Assembly: GCA_948099385.1 (NCBI GenBank)
Contig: CANUEZ040000028.1
Span: 682,001-746,000 of the forward strand
Direction of reading: 5' to 3'
Length of the DNA: 64,000 nt
From: Fasciola hepatica
Lineage: Eukaryota > Platyhelminthes > Trematoda > Plagiorchiida > Fasciolidae
The position numbers and the translations under genes were made by a program. The first letter of the stretch is position 1; every line of letters starts with the position of its first letter. The notes under the pieces were generated by a model. The model was not told the DNA's origin and searched no databases. It saw only the letters and a program-made list of their open reading frames with translations. This document shows positions 1-10,843 of the stretch, in pieces.

Positions 1-563
1 ACGCACTTAATAGATTTAACAGAATTACTTATCAAGTTATAGTTATAAGCAACTTGGAAGGATACATAAAACTTTTATATTTGGATGACTTTTCAGTGGT
101 GCGCGTATGTTTTATGTTTTCATTCAAAGGATAATAACGATGCTCCGGCACTTCCTCGTTGGAATACCTTGACCGGCTGTTCCGAAGGGTACTCCGGGAG
201 AATTGGTTTGACGACAAAATATGCGGAAGTAAAAGTAAGGCAGGTTGGAAAAAGGGTTTAAATAGAAAGAAAAATGATGTTTCCCGTGAAGTGTAACAAT
301 TCAGGCTTTTTTGGCTCAATGCAAACAGGAATAATGTTTTTTTGCTCTCCTTCCACATCATTTATCCGTGCAGTGCTATCTAAATGATTAGAAATTCATA
401 CATCTCGTAGAGTAGAATCATGAGACCGAAGAGAATATAACAAATGAAATTAGAGGTCAGCGGACAAAGACGACAATAGCAGTGTCTGGTACAGCAGTTA
501 ACAAAAGTAGAACTCAATTATTTTGTACGAGGTGTAATTTACGAGACCAAAGTTTTCCATGAG
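1..563. other. No recognisable feature
   Basis: AT-rich, non-coding-looking sequence. The open frames here, such as a 109-codon one on the minus strand at 32-361, have low-complexity composition and no recognisable motif. I see no RNA gene or repeat element. Confidence 0.4.
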
Positions 564-1148
564 GGTTCCAAGTGCACAATCTGCAAAACACAAAAAGAAA
601 AGCCCCATGAGTCGAAGCCCATTAAGTGCTTCACAGGATCTTGCACTCACAGTAATCGAACACCAGTATGGCGGCTTACAGCTTGGCCATTACACTGCTC
701 CTCCTCGACGAAAGAACACTGATCTCGTATATTGCACTTCTGGCACCCATGGCAGAACCGCACTGAGGGGTTTGGAAGGCCTTGGGGATAGACCTGATTT
801 GGGCCAAGGAGATATCTGTGAAGTGAATTAATTTGTGAATTGTAAAGTGACGTAAGACGTGGATTTTTAAGTAAATTTAGAATTTCCTTTGGTGTGACCC
901 AGGAGAGGTTTTGTGGTATGGCCTACCCGAAGTGTGGTCCCGGGGAAGTGAGTACTCCTGGAGTGTGGTGCTGGGGTACAGAACACTGTAAAGTATTCTT
1001 TCGTTGGAGAGGGCAGTGCAATGGCCAGGCTGTAAGCCGCCATATTGGTGTTCTATTATTGTAAGTGTAGGATCCTGCGGTGCACTTAATGGGCTCCAGG
1101 TCATGGATCTTTTCTTTTTGTGTTCTGCAGATTGCACACTTGCAACCC
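564..1148. repeat. Foldback repeat, two ~158-bp inverted arms
   Basis: The left arm (about 564-721) and the reverse complement of the right arm (about 991-1148) are alike at roughly 80% of positions. The shared sequence includes CACAAAAAGAAAAG and TATGGCGGCTTACAGC. The spacer is about 270 bp. Conceptual translations of the two arms on opposite strands share HKKK and IEHQYGGLQ, but this reflects DNA similarity and not a protein I recognise. It may be a foldback MITE or two head-to-head copies of a short interspersed repeat; I cannot tell which. Confidence 0.6.
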
Positions 1149-1236
1149 CCATGGGAGACACTGGTCTCCCAAATTACAGAGATACGATGATGTCATCTGA
1201 CGCGTCAGTTGGCTCCCGTGTTCAATGCATTTCTGT

Positions 1237-1440
1237 GATAATTAGGAACCGAACTAAAGTGGTCGTAATATTCGCAATGAACGCAATATAGCTCCTGCTT
1301 GAATTGCGCGCAACTGAAGATCAAAAACTCCGAATGGATGGGCTCACATTCGAACCTGTTTTCTGTGCAATCTTAATGTACATAAACATGCAGATGTAAT
1401 AAAGCAATATGAAGTAATGTCATTAACAATCGCCACAACT
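1237..1440 (+). repeat. Dispersed repeat R1, copy 1
   Basis: About 200 bp align in the same orientation with 26688-26895. Shared blocks include GTGATAATTA near the start, ATGAACGC, ATGTACATRAAYATGCAG and ATGAAGTA near the end. Identity is about 70% by eye. The family is not recognised. It shows no coding capacity. Confidence 0.5.
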
Positions 1441-2639
1441 TTGCAGCCACCCGAACTAAAGCAGCAAACAAATGCACAAAGATCATAATCTTCACGAAGG
1501 CAATAACATCTCGGAACATTCGTTCATCCATTTAAAAGCCTTTCGTGGCAGAAAAAGGTGGTGCACAATACCACAAATCAGCCGATCACGGGTACATTCA
1601 ATTGGATTTTCCGCCCTATACATGATGCTTGCTTGATTTTTGGCTACTGACAACTTTTTCAATAGTAAAAACCAGAACTCGACCGATGTGTGCTGCCACC
1701 GTACTACTTGGACAAAATGTATTGCACTCAGCCTTCAATGGAAGCGGACAAACAGTACACAGAAATAAGATCGAATGAACCAGAAAACTCCACCCGGAGA
1801 AGAAGGTTGGTACATCATATTGCATTTTGAAGTGTACTTTCGATCCATTTCCAGAGTTGTTGGTAGTTTTACGACTGTCTATTATACACTGCGAGGCACA
1901 AGTATAGAACCCCCTCACTTTTCCGCAAATTTCCGCTTTTGTATTCTCCGACAACACAATATCTGATCACAACGACTGAATGCACGGTACAGTACGGCAT
2001 ATCAGTATCTTAGGACTGAACTATGCATTGTGCGCAAATTAAAGCAGTAAACGCAAAAACAGAGGGTGGTAAAATATAGGAGTCCTTATTCCTGTGCACC
2101 GTCCCGTGGAAAATTTCGCAGAACCAGATGGACAGTCGAGTCTAACAACAAGCTGATCAATTCAGTCCGTGGGTTTCACGACTGACAAACCTATGAGAAC
2201 CACTATCACGTGATTCAGTGTGGTGATTCAGCGACCATCACACGTGCCAAACCCAGGTACAGCGTCGTAGATACGCACGCTGGTGGGTGCAAACCAATCG
2301 AGATCGCCGAGGACAGGTAAAGAGAAAGCCTCCTGTGATTGGTCAACTTCTAATCTACCAATTATTTTCTTAGGTTTGATATGTTTTATATGAACCAGAC
2401 TTGCAATACAATAAACGTGCTATTCCACAGCCTTGGCATTCTTACTACTTTGCTTTGCGTAATTCCGGGTGGGAGCGATTTTAATACCTCCTATCAGTCC
2501 GGGAATTGCGAATGTTACATTCATATACACTGGAGCACGAAATGCCCCCTAGTGACCTGGGTGACCTTCGTTTGCTTTGGTTACCCATATGCACCCTACA
2601 GAACTCACACCGAATTTTGTCTTCGCAATGTCAAAAGGA
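1441..2639. other. No recognisable feature
   Basis: Mixed non-coding sequence. A 113-codon minus-strand frame (1616-1957) has no family motif and is treated as chance. I see no element ends, tRNA-like boxes or simple repeats of note. Confidence 0.35.
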
Positions 2640-3655
2640 AATAAACCAAGAGAAGGGCGAAACAGCGTTGTTCTACCAAATGAGACTCCGTTTGCAGATC
2701 TTCAGGCACTGTAAGAGATCGAGAAAAGTCATACGACGGTATCTGTAATGTAACAGCCAATGTGCTCCCGAAAAACGGATGGGTCTTCCAAAGTAACTGA
2801 CGAAGTCGGACAAATGAAGATTAAATCGCCTTGCCTCCAATAACACATGCTCCATGTCGACGTTGAAAACTTCGATCCGAGTCGATGCCTCGAAACGAAA
2901 GTTACAAAAGACTGTAAATGCTGCACCGTGGGTGAAATATAGAAAATGGAAAGATACATTGCTCTCACACCACTTCATAAAGAATAACCCCTAACATGCG
3001 TTGAACCACAAGAAGCTCGGACAGAGAAGTGGGAAACAGTATGCTTTAGTGACGAAAAGAATTGATTTGTACGGACCGGATGCTTGAAATTATTACTGGC
3101 ATGACATCAGAAAAGGATGAGGAATTTTCAGTCAAAGAAACAACAACTAGAATTCAGTGGTTGCTTGGACAGCCTTCTTAGCTAAAGGCTTAGGTGAGTC
3201 AGCTATATTTGAGAGTACACAAGATTCCGTTGGGTATATTCGTAAGTTGGAACAGGTTTGCTCCCGTTAGTGACTAACAGATTACAAGATGACGCAATAT
3301 TTCATCATGATAATGCTTCTTCCCACTGCCCATACACCACAAAATGGTGGCTATTGTTCCGTGGGATCAAGGCTATGCAGTGGGCAGTCCACAGCTCAGA
3401 TCTAAACCTGACTGAGAACCAAGGGGCATACTTGCTCACTAGACGTACAAGGATGCCATGGTTAATCGATCAAAGAGTGAATAAATAACCGCCCTTAAGC
3501 GAGAATGGATAAATATGGACCAGGGGACAATCACAAATCTTGAAATAAGTATGCCGAGATGTATCGAGGCCCTCAAGCAGAATGGCGATGGCACACAATT
3601 TTGTATGGCAACTATACAAGCCTAGTTGAGAGGGGTCCTGTACTTTTGACACCCC
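2640..3655 (+). pseudogene. Decayed Tc1/mariner-type transposase
   Basis: A cut-and-paste DNA transposase broken by many stops and frameshifts. Readable catalytic-core pieces appear in order. Around 3025-3120 is a CFSDEKN block with its first catalytic Asp, then a block reading approximately GPDGCLKYYWHD in a shifted frame. At 3258-3488 is FHHDNASSH with the second Asp, then SSDLNLTEN with the terminal Glu, giving a DDE arrangement as in Tc1/Tc3-like enzymes. Upstream text (about 2640-2950) is compatible with a degraded helix-turn-helix region. Near 3640 the motif TACTTTTGACACCCC resembles a Tc1 3' end, but I found no matching 5' terminal repeat. Not functional. Confidence 0.75.
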
Positions 3656-4254
3656 TTTTTCGCATATTCTGATTTAATCAGCTCAAAATAAACTATTTTG
3701 TTCTGAATTTTTTTTCGTATTGCAATGGGCATTCGGTCTTTCTGATCAGATATGGTTTTGTTAGCGAATACAAAAGCGGAAATATGCGGGAAAATGAGGG
3801 GGTCCTAAATCTTTTTCGGGGAGTGTGGTATCTTCATGTTCACACTTTCTTGCTCCGAATGAACATTACTCTTCGCATTCCCAGATTTACTGAGATTGGA
3901 ATTTGCTTTATTGCTCCACTTACTTCTGTTTCATACTTACCTGTTTTCAAGGAATTCGGGAGGAAAATTTGTTTTATAATCTTTTCATAAAATCAGTTGT
4001 CTTGTCCCAAACAATCAATATGTCCTGAATATTTTGACGAGCCTTAGGTACCATATGACCGGCCTAATCACGGAGGTATGTGTTAGTATTAAATCCAGGA
4101 ATAAATATATCTCACTCACAGCTGTAATCTCACTTGAATCGTATGCAGCTTGCATGGACGAAGAGTCAACTTTTAGAATCACACGGTGATTCTTTCAGAG
4201 TTTATTCGTCGTTTAACACGGCTAACTATCAAAACGAGGACGCACGGTCCCAAG
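3656..4254. other. No recognisable feature
   Basis: AT-rich sequence downstream of the transposase remnant. Small open frames have no recognisable motif. Confidence 0.35.
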
Positions 4255-4437
4255 TATGGATCCTCAAAATAAGCAGTATGGCATTATATCTGGACGACAG
4301 GGCAAAATTTCCCCTTAAGCACTGAACTGGTCGCGATGAGCGGCAACAACCGCGAAGCCGGTCGTGTGCTTCCGGGGAAATTTTGTCCCGTCATCCAGAT
4401 ACAATGCCCTACTACTCATTTGGAAAATATCCCACTC
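4255..4437. repeat. Near-complete hairpin (small foldback)
   Basis: Positions 4280-4322 and 4366-4408 are inverted copies. Matching blocks are GCAAAATTTCCCC against GGGGAAATTTTGTC, and GCATTATATCTGG against CCAGATACAATGC. The similarity continues outward to about 4255 and 4437, and inward through a GC-rich segment toward a small loop near 4338-4350. The whole unit can fold into one stem of about 70-80 bp. It may be a miniature foldback element or a hairpin-RNA source; it has no coding sequence. Confidence 0.65.
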
Positions 4438-5489
4438 ACCTTTAGTTTTTACTACATGCTTAGAAATATTTTGTGTTTTGCTGGTATTTCTCAAAAGCTA
4501 CCCATAAAATTTTACCTCAAAAGAACCCTTCTAGAAAAGCGCAGTTTTCGGTGACACTCACTTTTTAGTACTACCGAATGACCAAGTTTACAATCCACTG
4601 GTGTGAATACGACCACAGCTAAGTATTGTATTATTTCAAGTTATCCATTGGAAGTGATGCTGGAAGCCTGGTGGATGTTCTCCAGTCACTAGTTTCTGAG
4701 ATCAGAAACCGATGATTAAGTGTCGGAGACTCCCTGATTTTATGCTTTCGGGTACTCGATTACTTGAAATGACTAAATGATATGGTAAGTTTGCACAATT
4801 TATATCAGGATCGATTTTTGTGGTACAGTGTGAAGTTATGAAGTATTATCCCGCACTGTGTATCACGGAATCAGAATACGAATATAGCGCACTACGTACG
4901 ACTATTTTATAACGTCCGCACAAGTAGGTACAATATCATGGTATGTAAATGCAATTAAAACCGGTGAGTTGCAAGCATACACGTTCATGAATACCACATA
5001 CACCACATGTTGAACTGAGCTCCTAATTTTTGTAGTGTTTTGCAGGCATTGTTCATATTCTCCCTCATCTCCTGACAGTGGATTCTTGAGATGCTCCACT
5101 TTATTCGGACTGAAGCCAGTATAGGAGCATTAGTGGGCTAACAACACTGGAACTGTTCGCAGACTGACATTCTGCGCTGAACTGTACCTGATAAGTACGT
5201 CTTCGTTGACTTGAAAAATCACGCCAATCACGTGTGGTCACCATTCAGTTTCCGTTTCCTGCCAGAATTGTACCAATGGCTGGCCGTAAATCGTCCTCTT
5301 TGCATAAGCTTACGTCAGCAGTAGAAATGCATTCAAACTGTTTCTCAAACAACGAGACTCGAATATCTACGCTGGAATCTTATCAGCGGTATTGTGACAA
5401 GCCTTTCGATATTTAGGAAGAAAAATATTAACAACAGCTCTATCTAGATCCGCAAAGGACTGAGGATTAATAGGACGTACAACGCTCCT
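4438..5489. other. No recognisable feature
   Basis: I see no gene, RNA or element. Open frames are short and without family motifs. Confidence 0.35.
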
Positions 5490-5880
5490 AAATGTAAGCA
5501 CAGAGTTCGCCGCAAGTTACTTAAAAAGAGAATGGTGAGATGCAGCGTACAAATAACGACAACCAAATCCTCCCAACCAACCACCAAGTGACCTAGCAGA
5601 GAACTGGGTTCCATTGTCTGTAACAGGTGCTAGAGGCATTCCTTCTCTGCTGGACGTCTTACGAGGGCAGTTTTCGTGAATTCGGATGTGGGTGAAGTTG
5701 TCCACAATACATCTAGTCAGCGTGAAAAACCGTCAATGATCATCAGCGTGTAGTATTTCCTCAAAAAGGACAACAGCCGTCTGCGTGCATACGCTGTCAT
5801 GATTTGCATGGTACAGTTCATGGTAACCATTTACTGAGTTGAGAATGCTGCTTGCGTAGGAACCTGTTACAGTTCTCAAC
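5490..5880 (-). pseudogene. Ty3/gypsy integrase fragment
   Basis: On the minus strand, 5705-5517 reads through part of an integrase catalytic core. The clearest block is VTDNGTQFSA, where D is the second catalytic Asp of the DD35E core, followed by Gly- and Trp-rich text in place of the usual region before the PYHP motif. Upstream (about 5860-5710) frames with stops carry remnants compatible with the first Asp block. LTRs and the remaining domains are absent. It is unlike elements A, B and C in this window, which read TTDRG or ITDQG at this place, so it comes from another lineage. Dead fragment. Confidence 0.7.
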
Positions 5881-5984
5881 AGTTTCGGTAGCAAACAAGC
5901 TTATGTTCGGAGCCTGACAACTGGATAAATACAATACTTTTTATAAATGTTGGAGTTGGGATAATAAAAAAACAACAGAAAACA

Positions 5985-6122
5985 AAATCGGTTATCGAGT
6001 CGGTGGCAGTCAAAAGGTCTTAACCGTGGAATTTGAACCGTCGCGTCCCTGGTACGATTCCCGGCGCGACCGCCGATGCCGATCACTTCCCCGTTCGACA
6101 GCCTTTGACTCGCCGCGGCCAC
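5985..6122 (-). repeat. SINE-like / tRNA-related repeat fragment
   Basis: On the minus strand the segment reads GGGGAAGTGATCGGC followed by CGCGCCGGGAATCGTACC and GACGCGACGGTTCAAATTCC. Its conceptual translation includes the AGNRTRD string commonly produced by tRNA-like interspersed repeats. A partial relative lies at about 26640-26700 on the plus strand and shares GGGGAAGTGATCGGC. The box B-like GGTACGATTCC is imperfect and I could not place a box A, so the SINE assignment is tentative. Confidence 0.45.
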
Positions 6123-6582
6123 CTTCCAGAAATGTAGTACATTGTCGTATTATAAATCAACTGCATGGCCGAATTTTCATCCCTCGAGGTACATAAAGCA
6201 TTTACCTGACTTGAAATATCACTATATTAAAAACTGATAACTGTGGGTCCACATAGTTTTGGTGTTATCGGTGGTACTGTAAAGGCATTATGCAGGCGAT
6301 CTAGTTTGAACAAATTGTTACTATGGCTCAACATAACGCTCTGAGTGAGTTCAGTCAAATCCTTCGAGAGTGTAGGGTTCACCGTGGAAATAGAATCTGT
6401 GGATGATCTGCCACTCCTAAATGTACTTCTGTCACGTTACTAGGATGGTTCACTGAAATTTTCAGTCTATTATTTAGAAACATGGACAGGTTAGTATACA
6501 CACTACCAGGTTTTCTTATCAAAATAACAGAATAGGAATTTTATCAAGTATTTAACAAACAGAACAACTGAGATGTTCCCAT
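6123..6582. other. No recognisable feature
   Basis: Non-coding sequence with no recognised repeat, gene or RNA. Confidence 0.35.
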
Positions 6583-6890
6583 GTGAAAACTGTACCTACC
6601 CGGACAGTCGTAAGTAATGAAAGGGCTCACACCCATACTACGCACAATGGGAGAACGACAAAACCAGACAAGAACAGCAAAGATGCATTCGGTCCCATTT
6701 GGTTGTCAGTAACTAGTTTGTATACAAAAAGAGATAAGCACTTATTGACAGATAACGTGCTGATCAATAACAAAATCGATTTCGCTGCATCTACACAATC
6801 CAACAGTCACGATCCGGCTCCACTTGATTGACTGGATACCGGGAGTGAAGATGCAGCGCACTGAACCGCGTGTGAAGGCAATCGAATAGC
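6583..6890 (+). repeat. Dispersed repeat R2, copy 1
   Basis: The segment aligns with the reverse complement of about 41500-41830. Shared blocks include CCAGACAAGAACAGCAA, ATACAAAAA, CGCTG, ATCTACACAATCCAA and GCGCACTGAACCGCGT. Identity is about 75% by eye over 250-300 bp. Reading frames on both copies look similar, but they also carry stops, so this is DNA-level repeat similarity. The family is unknown. Confidence 0.6.
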
Positions 6891-7644
6891 TAAAACCCAG
6901 CAGATACAAATGTACATAAAATTGAAGGACTGAAGATAATTTGCCCTGAGGCGGATATCCCGAATATTTCATCGACAAATGCACGAAGAATATCAATACA
7001 AAACCTAGCCAACAAACAACCAAAAGGAAGACCGTGTACCTATATATGCCACTTAGAGGAGTAGTAAGCAGATGTGGTAAGCGGTCAATTCAACTCACAG
7101 TCAAAACGACGTACACTGCTTCTGAACTTCTTGTTCGCCTCTCGACCAATTCTTCCTTTACAAAGGAAAAATCAGACTAGCTGTGTAAGGGTAATTGCTG
7201 ACACATCGATAGACGGCTTAGTTTCGTTGGCAGACAGCACGTCTTCGTCTGACCAAAATCGACGGCAAAGCTCAGGCCAGCGAAGCAGGTCGATGACCCA
7301 GTCAGTTCCAGACAAAACGCAACGAAACCGTCAAATCAGCCGCGAACAGTCGTCCTTACCGAACCGAGGGAAAACAACCAATCAGCGGCCAAGCGTCGTT
7401 TTAACTGAATGCAACGGATTCAACCAGTCGGCGGTCAACAGTTCTCCCATTAGAACAGAACGAGAACCAGCCAATCAGCGGCCAGCTTTTGTTTTACCCC
7501 ACTTCAAAGAAATCTTTGTTTGGTTGACTGTCATTTGGACTCCACGTTTCACGCACAAACCTCAGGTCATCCGACCAACCTGCACTGGGAAGCACCAGAT
7601 TCGGATTTCGCTCTGGTTAGAGCTCGTCAGTGGCGACACATATT
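6891..7644. other. CCAAT-motif-rich region, no supported gene
   Basis: A frame of 251 codons (7074-7829) is open here, but it has no domain I recognise. It overlaps a degenerate repeat in which CCAATCAGCGGCC occurs at 7378 and 7471, about 93 bp apart, with related decayed units nearby. The frame also runs on into the arm of the large inverted repeat. A diverged relative of 7446-7500 continues beyond the right arm at 34077-34132. I regard it as repeat-derived and not as a gene, though composition alone cannot exclude an expressed frame. Confidence 0.45.
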
Positions 7645-9015
7645 TAAAGAAATCAGCCAATCGGGGACGTAAACTAAATAACCATTCACAAGACGCGACT
7701 ATAAGAAGAGCTCTGAATCAATGGGCTTCGTATCACGATTTTGATTTCGGTCACCTGGTATTCTACATAAACTACCTATTTTCGAAAAGTAAACAAGATG
7801 ATTCAAAGGCAGAAGAGTCTTCTCACTAGAACTAGTGGGACGGAACAGAACAAGTTGTGGATTCCACCGTTTACTGTGTGTACCAGTTCACTTGCACCAA
7901 TGTAGCGAATTGCTCAATCAAACAACACGAAGACTATCTGAATGCATAATAGATCATCCTCCGAGTTGACCAAACAAAGGACTAGCTGAGAACGAATAAC
8001 CGGCAGTGACCATCCATTTGACAGAATGCGATAATTCGATCAATGCCAGTGAGGCCTTTCGTCCTATCTATACCGTCAGAGGAAGGCCAACAAGAACAAC
8101 AACAGGCTGCAGAAGCGATAAAAGATCATGTAGAATTTTCGCACGAGCGGAAGGCCGCGAAAATCACTTGACAGAAATAATGTGAGACATATAACCTGTT
8201 TTTTTAATGAACCACGTGTTAAAAGTCGCTGCTCCCTGCGTGACTGGATCCTAAGCATAGATTACTGTGTTCAACTTGAACAGCCGTGTGTTCATACAGA
8301 CATTCCCGCACACACACGCATACTATACACATTTGATCGAAGTCCCTTGCATTCCTAGAAAAATGCCTGCAGCCGTACACACACGTACACAGCAGACGTT
8401 AATCGTCCTTCGTCCCGGACTGCACTAGCCAATCAGATCGTGCCACATGTTGGACGACCTTGCATGGCCTAATCCGATTGTACACCTGGCTCACCCTTTA
8501 ACCTCCATACATCACTGACTCACGCACTCGCCTACGTATTTACGTTTTAACTTGCTTGCATGTGCTGGTGCTTACCGTACGTTGTTATTGAATCAACGTC
8601 CATCCGTACAAGCGGGCTTCCTTTCTGACAGCCGAATCCGGGGCACAACGTAGACGACATCCGCACTTTAGTATTGCGTGTGTTCTGCCAGCCCAGCTAC
8701 GAGGTCACACCGAAGGGCTTCGGGATAATCGCATGTGGATTATAGAGTTCACCCGCCAAACTGCAATGGCACATGGTATTTGCAGCAGTGAGCCTACATC
8801 AAGGAAATCCTCCCGTGGGTACATAACCTAAACAGGATAATCTCTTGTAGTCAGGATATACACCGTCAGATGTAATGGTGTTTCTGAGACAGGAAAACTC
8901 CGATACACTGAAAAGATACCTGCGTGAATTGATTTCAAAATTAAACTGGGGAAATCCTCAGAAGAAATGGTATTTCCGCAGTTAGCGTTGTGTTCGCAAT
9001 TAACGGAGAGCACAG
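7645..9015. repeat. Giant inverted repeat, left arm (outer part)
   Basis: Pairs with 32701-34071 in reverse complement; paired coordinates sum to 41716. Several stretches of 60 codons read identically on the two copies, and I find no net length difference across the arm. The outer limit is at 7645 (CTGATTTCTTTA on the partner side). The arm is interrupted after 9015 by retrotransposon A and resumes at 24765. It contains an older dispersed repeat at 8381-8640 (relative at 26215-26480) and no gene. Confidence 0.93.
8381..8640 (+). repeat. Dispersed repeat X, copy 1
   Basis: About 260 bp similar, in the same orientation, to 26215-26480. Shared blocks include CTTCGTCCC, CCAATCAGATCGT, CATCACTGACTCACGCACT and CCGTACGTTG. 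Identity is about 70% by eye. The inverted duplicate of this copy lies at about 33076-33335 in the right arm. No coding capacity. Confidence 0.6.
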
Positions 9016-9285
9016 TGTAGTGCTACCAATAAAGCACTCGATGACGAAGACTAACAAATTTGTTTATTTGAACAATGACCGTTTTTGGTGGCGCCACTTG
9101 CTCCGCCTGTGTACGTCGTCTGCACGCCGTTGCGCTCCTCCAATACACACGTTGTCCCGCTCCAGCGTTTTGAGTTCTGCTTTGCGCGCTGCCGAGTATA
9201 TTCGCTATCGTGTCACAAACCGAGGACCACGGGCTATAGACTCTATACGAGAGCGGGTCCTGATTTAACTGAGATAAATCCTAAA
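9016..9285 (+). repeat. 5' LTR of element A
   Basis: 270 bp, starting TGTAGTGCTACC and ending AAATCCTAAA. It matches 24491-24760 except for six substitutions, all in the 3' half. It is followed after one base by the primer binding site. Diverged solo copies of a related LTR occur at 25491-25763 and 31702-31974. Confidence 0.95.
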
Positions 9286-9286
9286 C

Positions 9287-9300
9287 TGGTGAGCCCGAAC
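9287..9300 (+). promoter_or_regulatory. Primer binding site of element A
   Basis: TGGTGAGCCCGAAC lies one base after the 5' LTR. The TGG start pairs with a tRNA CCA end. Element B has nearly the same site, so both should use the same tRNA primer. tRNA-Trp has been reported for this clade, but I cannot verify the match here. Confidence 0.8.
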
Positions 9301-9505
9301 AACAAATTAATTCTCGAAGGACATTCGTAAGTCCCTCAATCACATTTATTCGTTTACACATTCTTTTTCCGGCATATAAACGGTAAAATCCCGGTTCCTG
9401 TTACAATATTCCTCCTATATTTCCCTCAAATCGCTACTATAAATGCTTCACGGCTGCTGAACTGATCTTCATATATCGTTTTGCATTCGATATAACACTG
9501 CACTT

Positions 9506-10298
9506 ATGGCTAGCAACGACCGTAAACCTGACCCGGAACCGTCCGTTTCGACAGTCTCCCTAGCCGTCCCTCAGTTTTTTATTGATGACCCTCAACTCTG
9601 GTTTCATATGTTGGAGGCAGAGTTTGAATCACAGAATTACAAGCAAACGAACCCGTTACTTGTGGACTATCGGTCGCCTTCCCCGTGACGTTGCTACTCA
9701 GATACGCGACGTAATATTTAATAACAGTTCTTACACAGCCGTGAAAGACGCGGTAATCTCTTGTCTTTTACCGTCAGAATCGTCCAGACTAAAACGGCTG
9801 ACCCAAGGGACAGAGTTAGGTAGCAAGAAGCCCTCTGCATTACTGAGAGAAATGCAGCACTTGGCAGGGCAACTTTTAGAGGAAAACGTCCTTAAAGAGT
9901 TGTGGGTACAGCGGCTACCACCCAACATTCAAGCACTGCTCGAGGTTTCCAGCCACCTTAAGCTCACAGAAGCGGCTAAACTAGCGGACGGTATTATGGA
10001 CCGGTACCATCCACAAATTATCGCCGTAACAAACTCGAGCAGCCCCCAGACCACAGCTCCCACTGTAGGAACACACTCCGAGGACACTCTGATAGCTGCT
10101 TTCGAGCGGGCTTTCAGAGGTTTCTCCACTCCCAGTTGCTCTCACTGTCGAGACCATAAATCTTATCACAACTCTGACCGACGTGAGCGTCTCAGAAGCC
10201 CTTCCCCTGACCGCCCCGTTAACCCATCTCGATCAACGTACTGTCGATACCACAAACGGTTTGGGGAGAAGGCTCGGCGCTGCGAAGCCAGTTGCACC
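9506..10298 (+). pseudogene. gag: Gag of element A, frameshifted and split by element B
   Basis: Structural nucleocapsid-type polyprotein of an LTR retrotransposon. It starts at the ATG at 9506 (MASNDRK) and shares the FIxDPxLWFxxLExxFE block with Gag of element B ([18 protein letters not shown]). The first frame runs only to 9688. Homology to B continues in another frame from about 9645 (LPRDVATQIRDV), so a frameshift lies at about 9640-9660. The metal-binding box C-x2-H-x9-C-x3-C (CRYH...CEASC) is at the 3' end. Element B interrupts it after the codon at 10296-10298. Beyond B, Gag resumes at 15984 and ends at a TAA at 16008-16010, just after a frameshift heptamer. Not functional. Confidence 0.9.
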
Positions 10299-10710
10299 TG
10301 TAGTGACCTCGATCGTTTTGAGAAAATGACTATTTTCTGGACACCATTTTGGATCTATTTTCTCCACGATCTTTTCTGACGTTTGACATTGACCTCAGTG
10401 TTCTCCGGTTGCCTACGTTTTACTGGACTGACTTTTCCGAGGTTTCCGTCGACCTCGTATCAAATCACTTTCACTTTCGTTCGTTCGCTCGCGGTTCGCT
10501 CTCAGCACAGCCGTCGCGTTTCGTTCCGTTTTCCGTTCGGTGTATTTCTCGTATCGGTACTGTTTCGGTGCCACGATATATAGAATACGCCTCGCATCTG
10601 CAAACCGACTTACGTCTTCTCTATTCGTCCGATAGAGGGGGTATCGTTGGTATTCGCTGCTAGACCCGATAGGAGACACGTTCGCCAGCCGCACCCGAAC
10701 GTTTTCTATA
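10299..10710 (+). repeat. 5' LTR of element B
   Basis: 412 bp, starting TGTAGTGACC and ending CTTTTCTATA-like sequence (GTTTTCTATA at 10701-10710). A TATATA block at 10577-10582 could serve as promoter. It carries a 104-codon open frame that is conserved in the 3' copy only because the LTRs are near-identical. Confidence 0.95.
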
Positions 10711-10711
10711 T

Positions 10712-10727
10712 TGGTGAGCCCAAGAAC
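10712..10727 (+). promoter_or_regulatory. Primer binding site of element B
   Basis: TGGTGAGCCCAAGAAC lies one base after the LTR and differs slightly from the site in element A. Its position and the TGG start fit tRNA-primed reverse transcription. Confidence 0.8.
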
Positions 10728-10843
10728 TTCCAGAACCTCCTGGATTATTCGCCCGCCCGGTGAGTCTGTGATTTATCGCTGTTTCACGTCTTCCTTTCGT
10801 TGCACGATATATATTTTTTACGATATATTATCGCAACGTAGCC

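Noticed and set aside
5985..6122. tRNA gene
   Set aside because: Only a box B-like patch; no cloverleaf could be built.
7074..7829. 251-codon open frame on the plus strand
   Set aside because: No recognisable domain, overlaps degenerate CCAAT repeats and crosses the boundary of the inverted repeat; most likely chance.
10349..10663. 104-codon frame in the LTR of B, repeated at 15618-15932
   Set aside because: It recurs only because the LTRs are copies; no start context, no motif.
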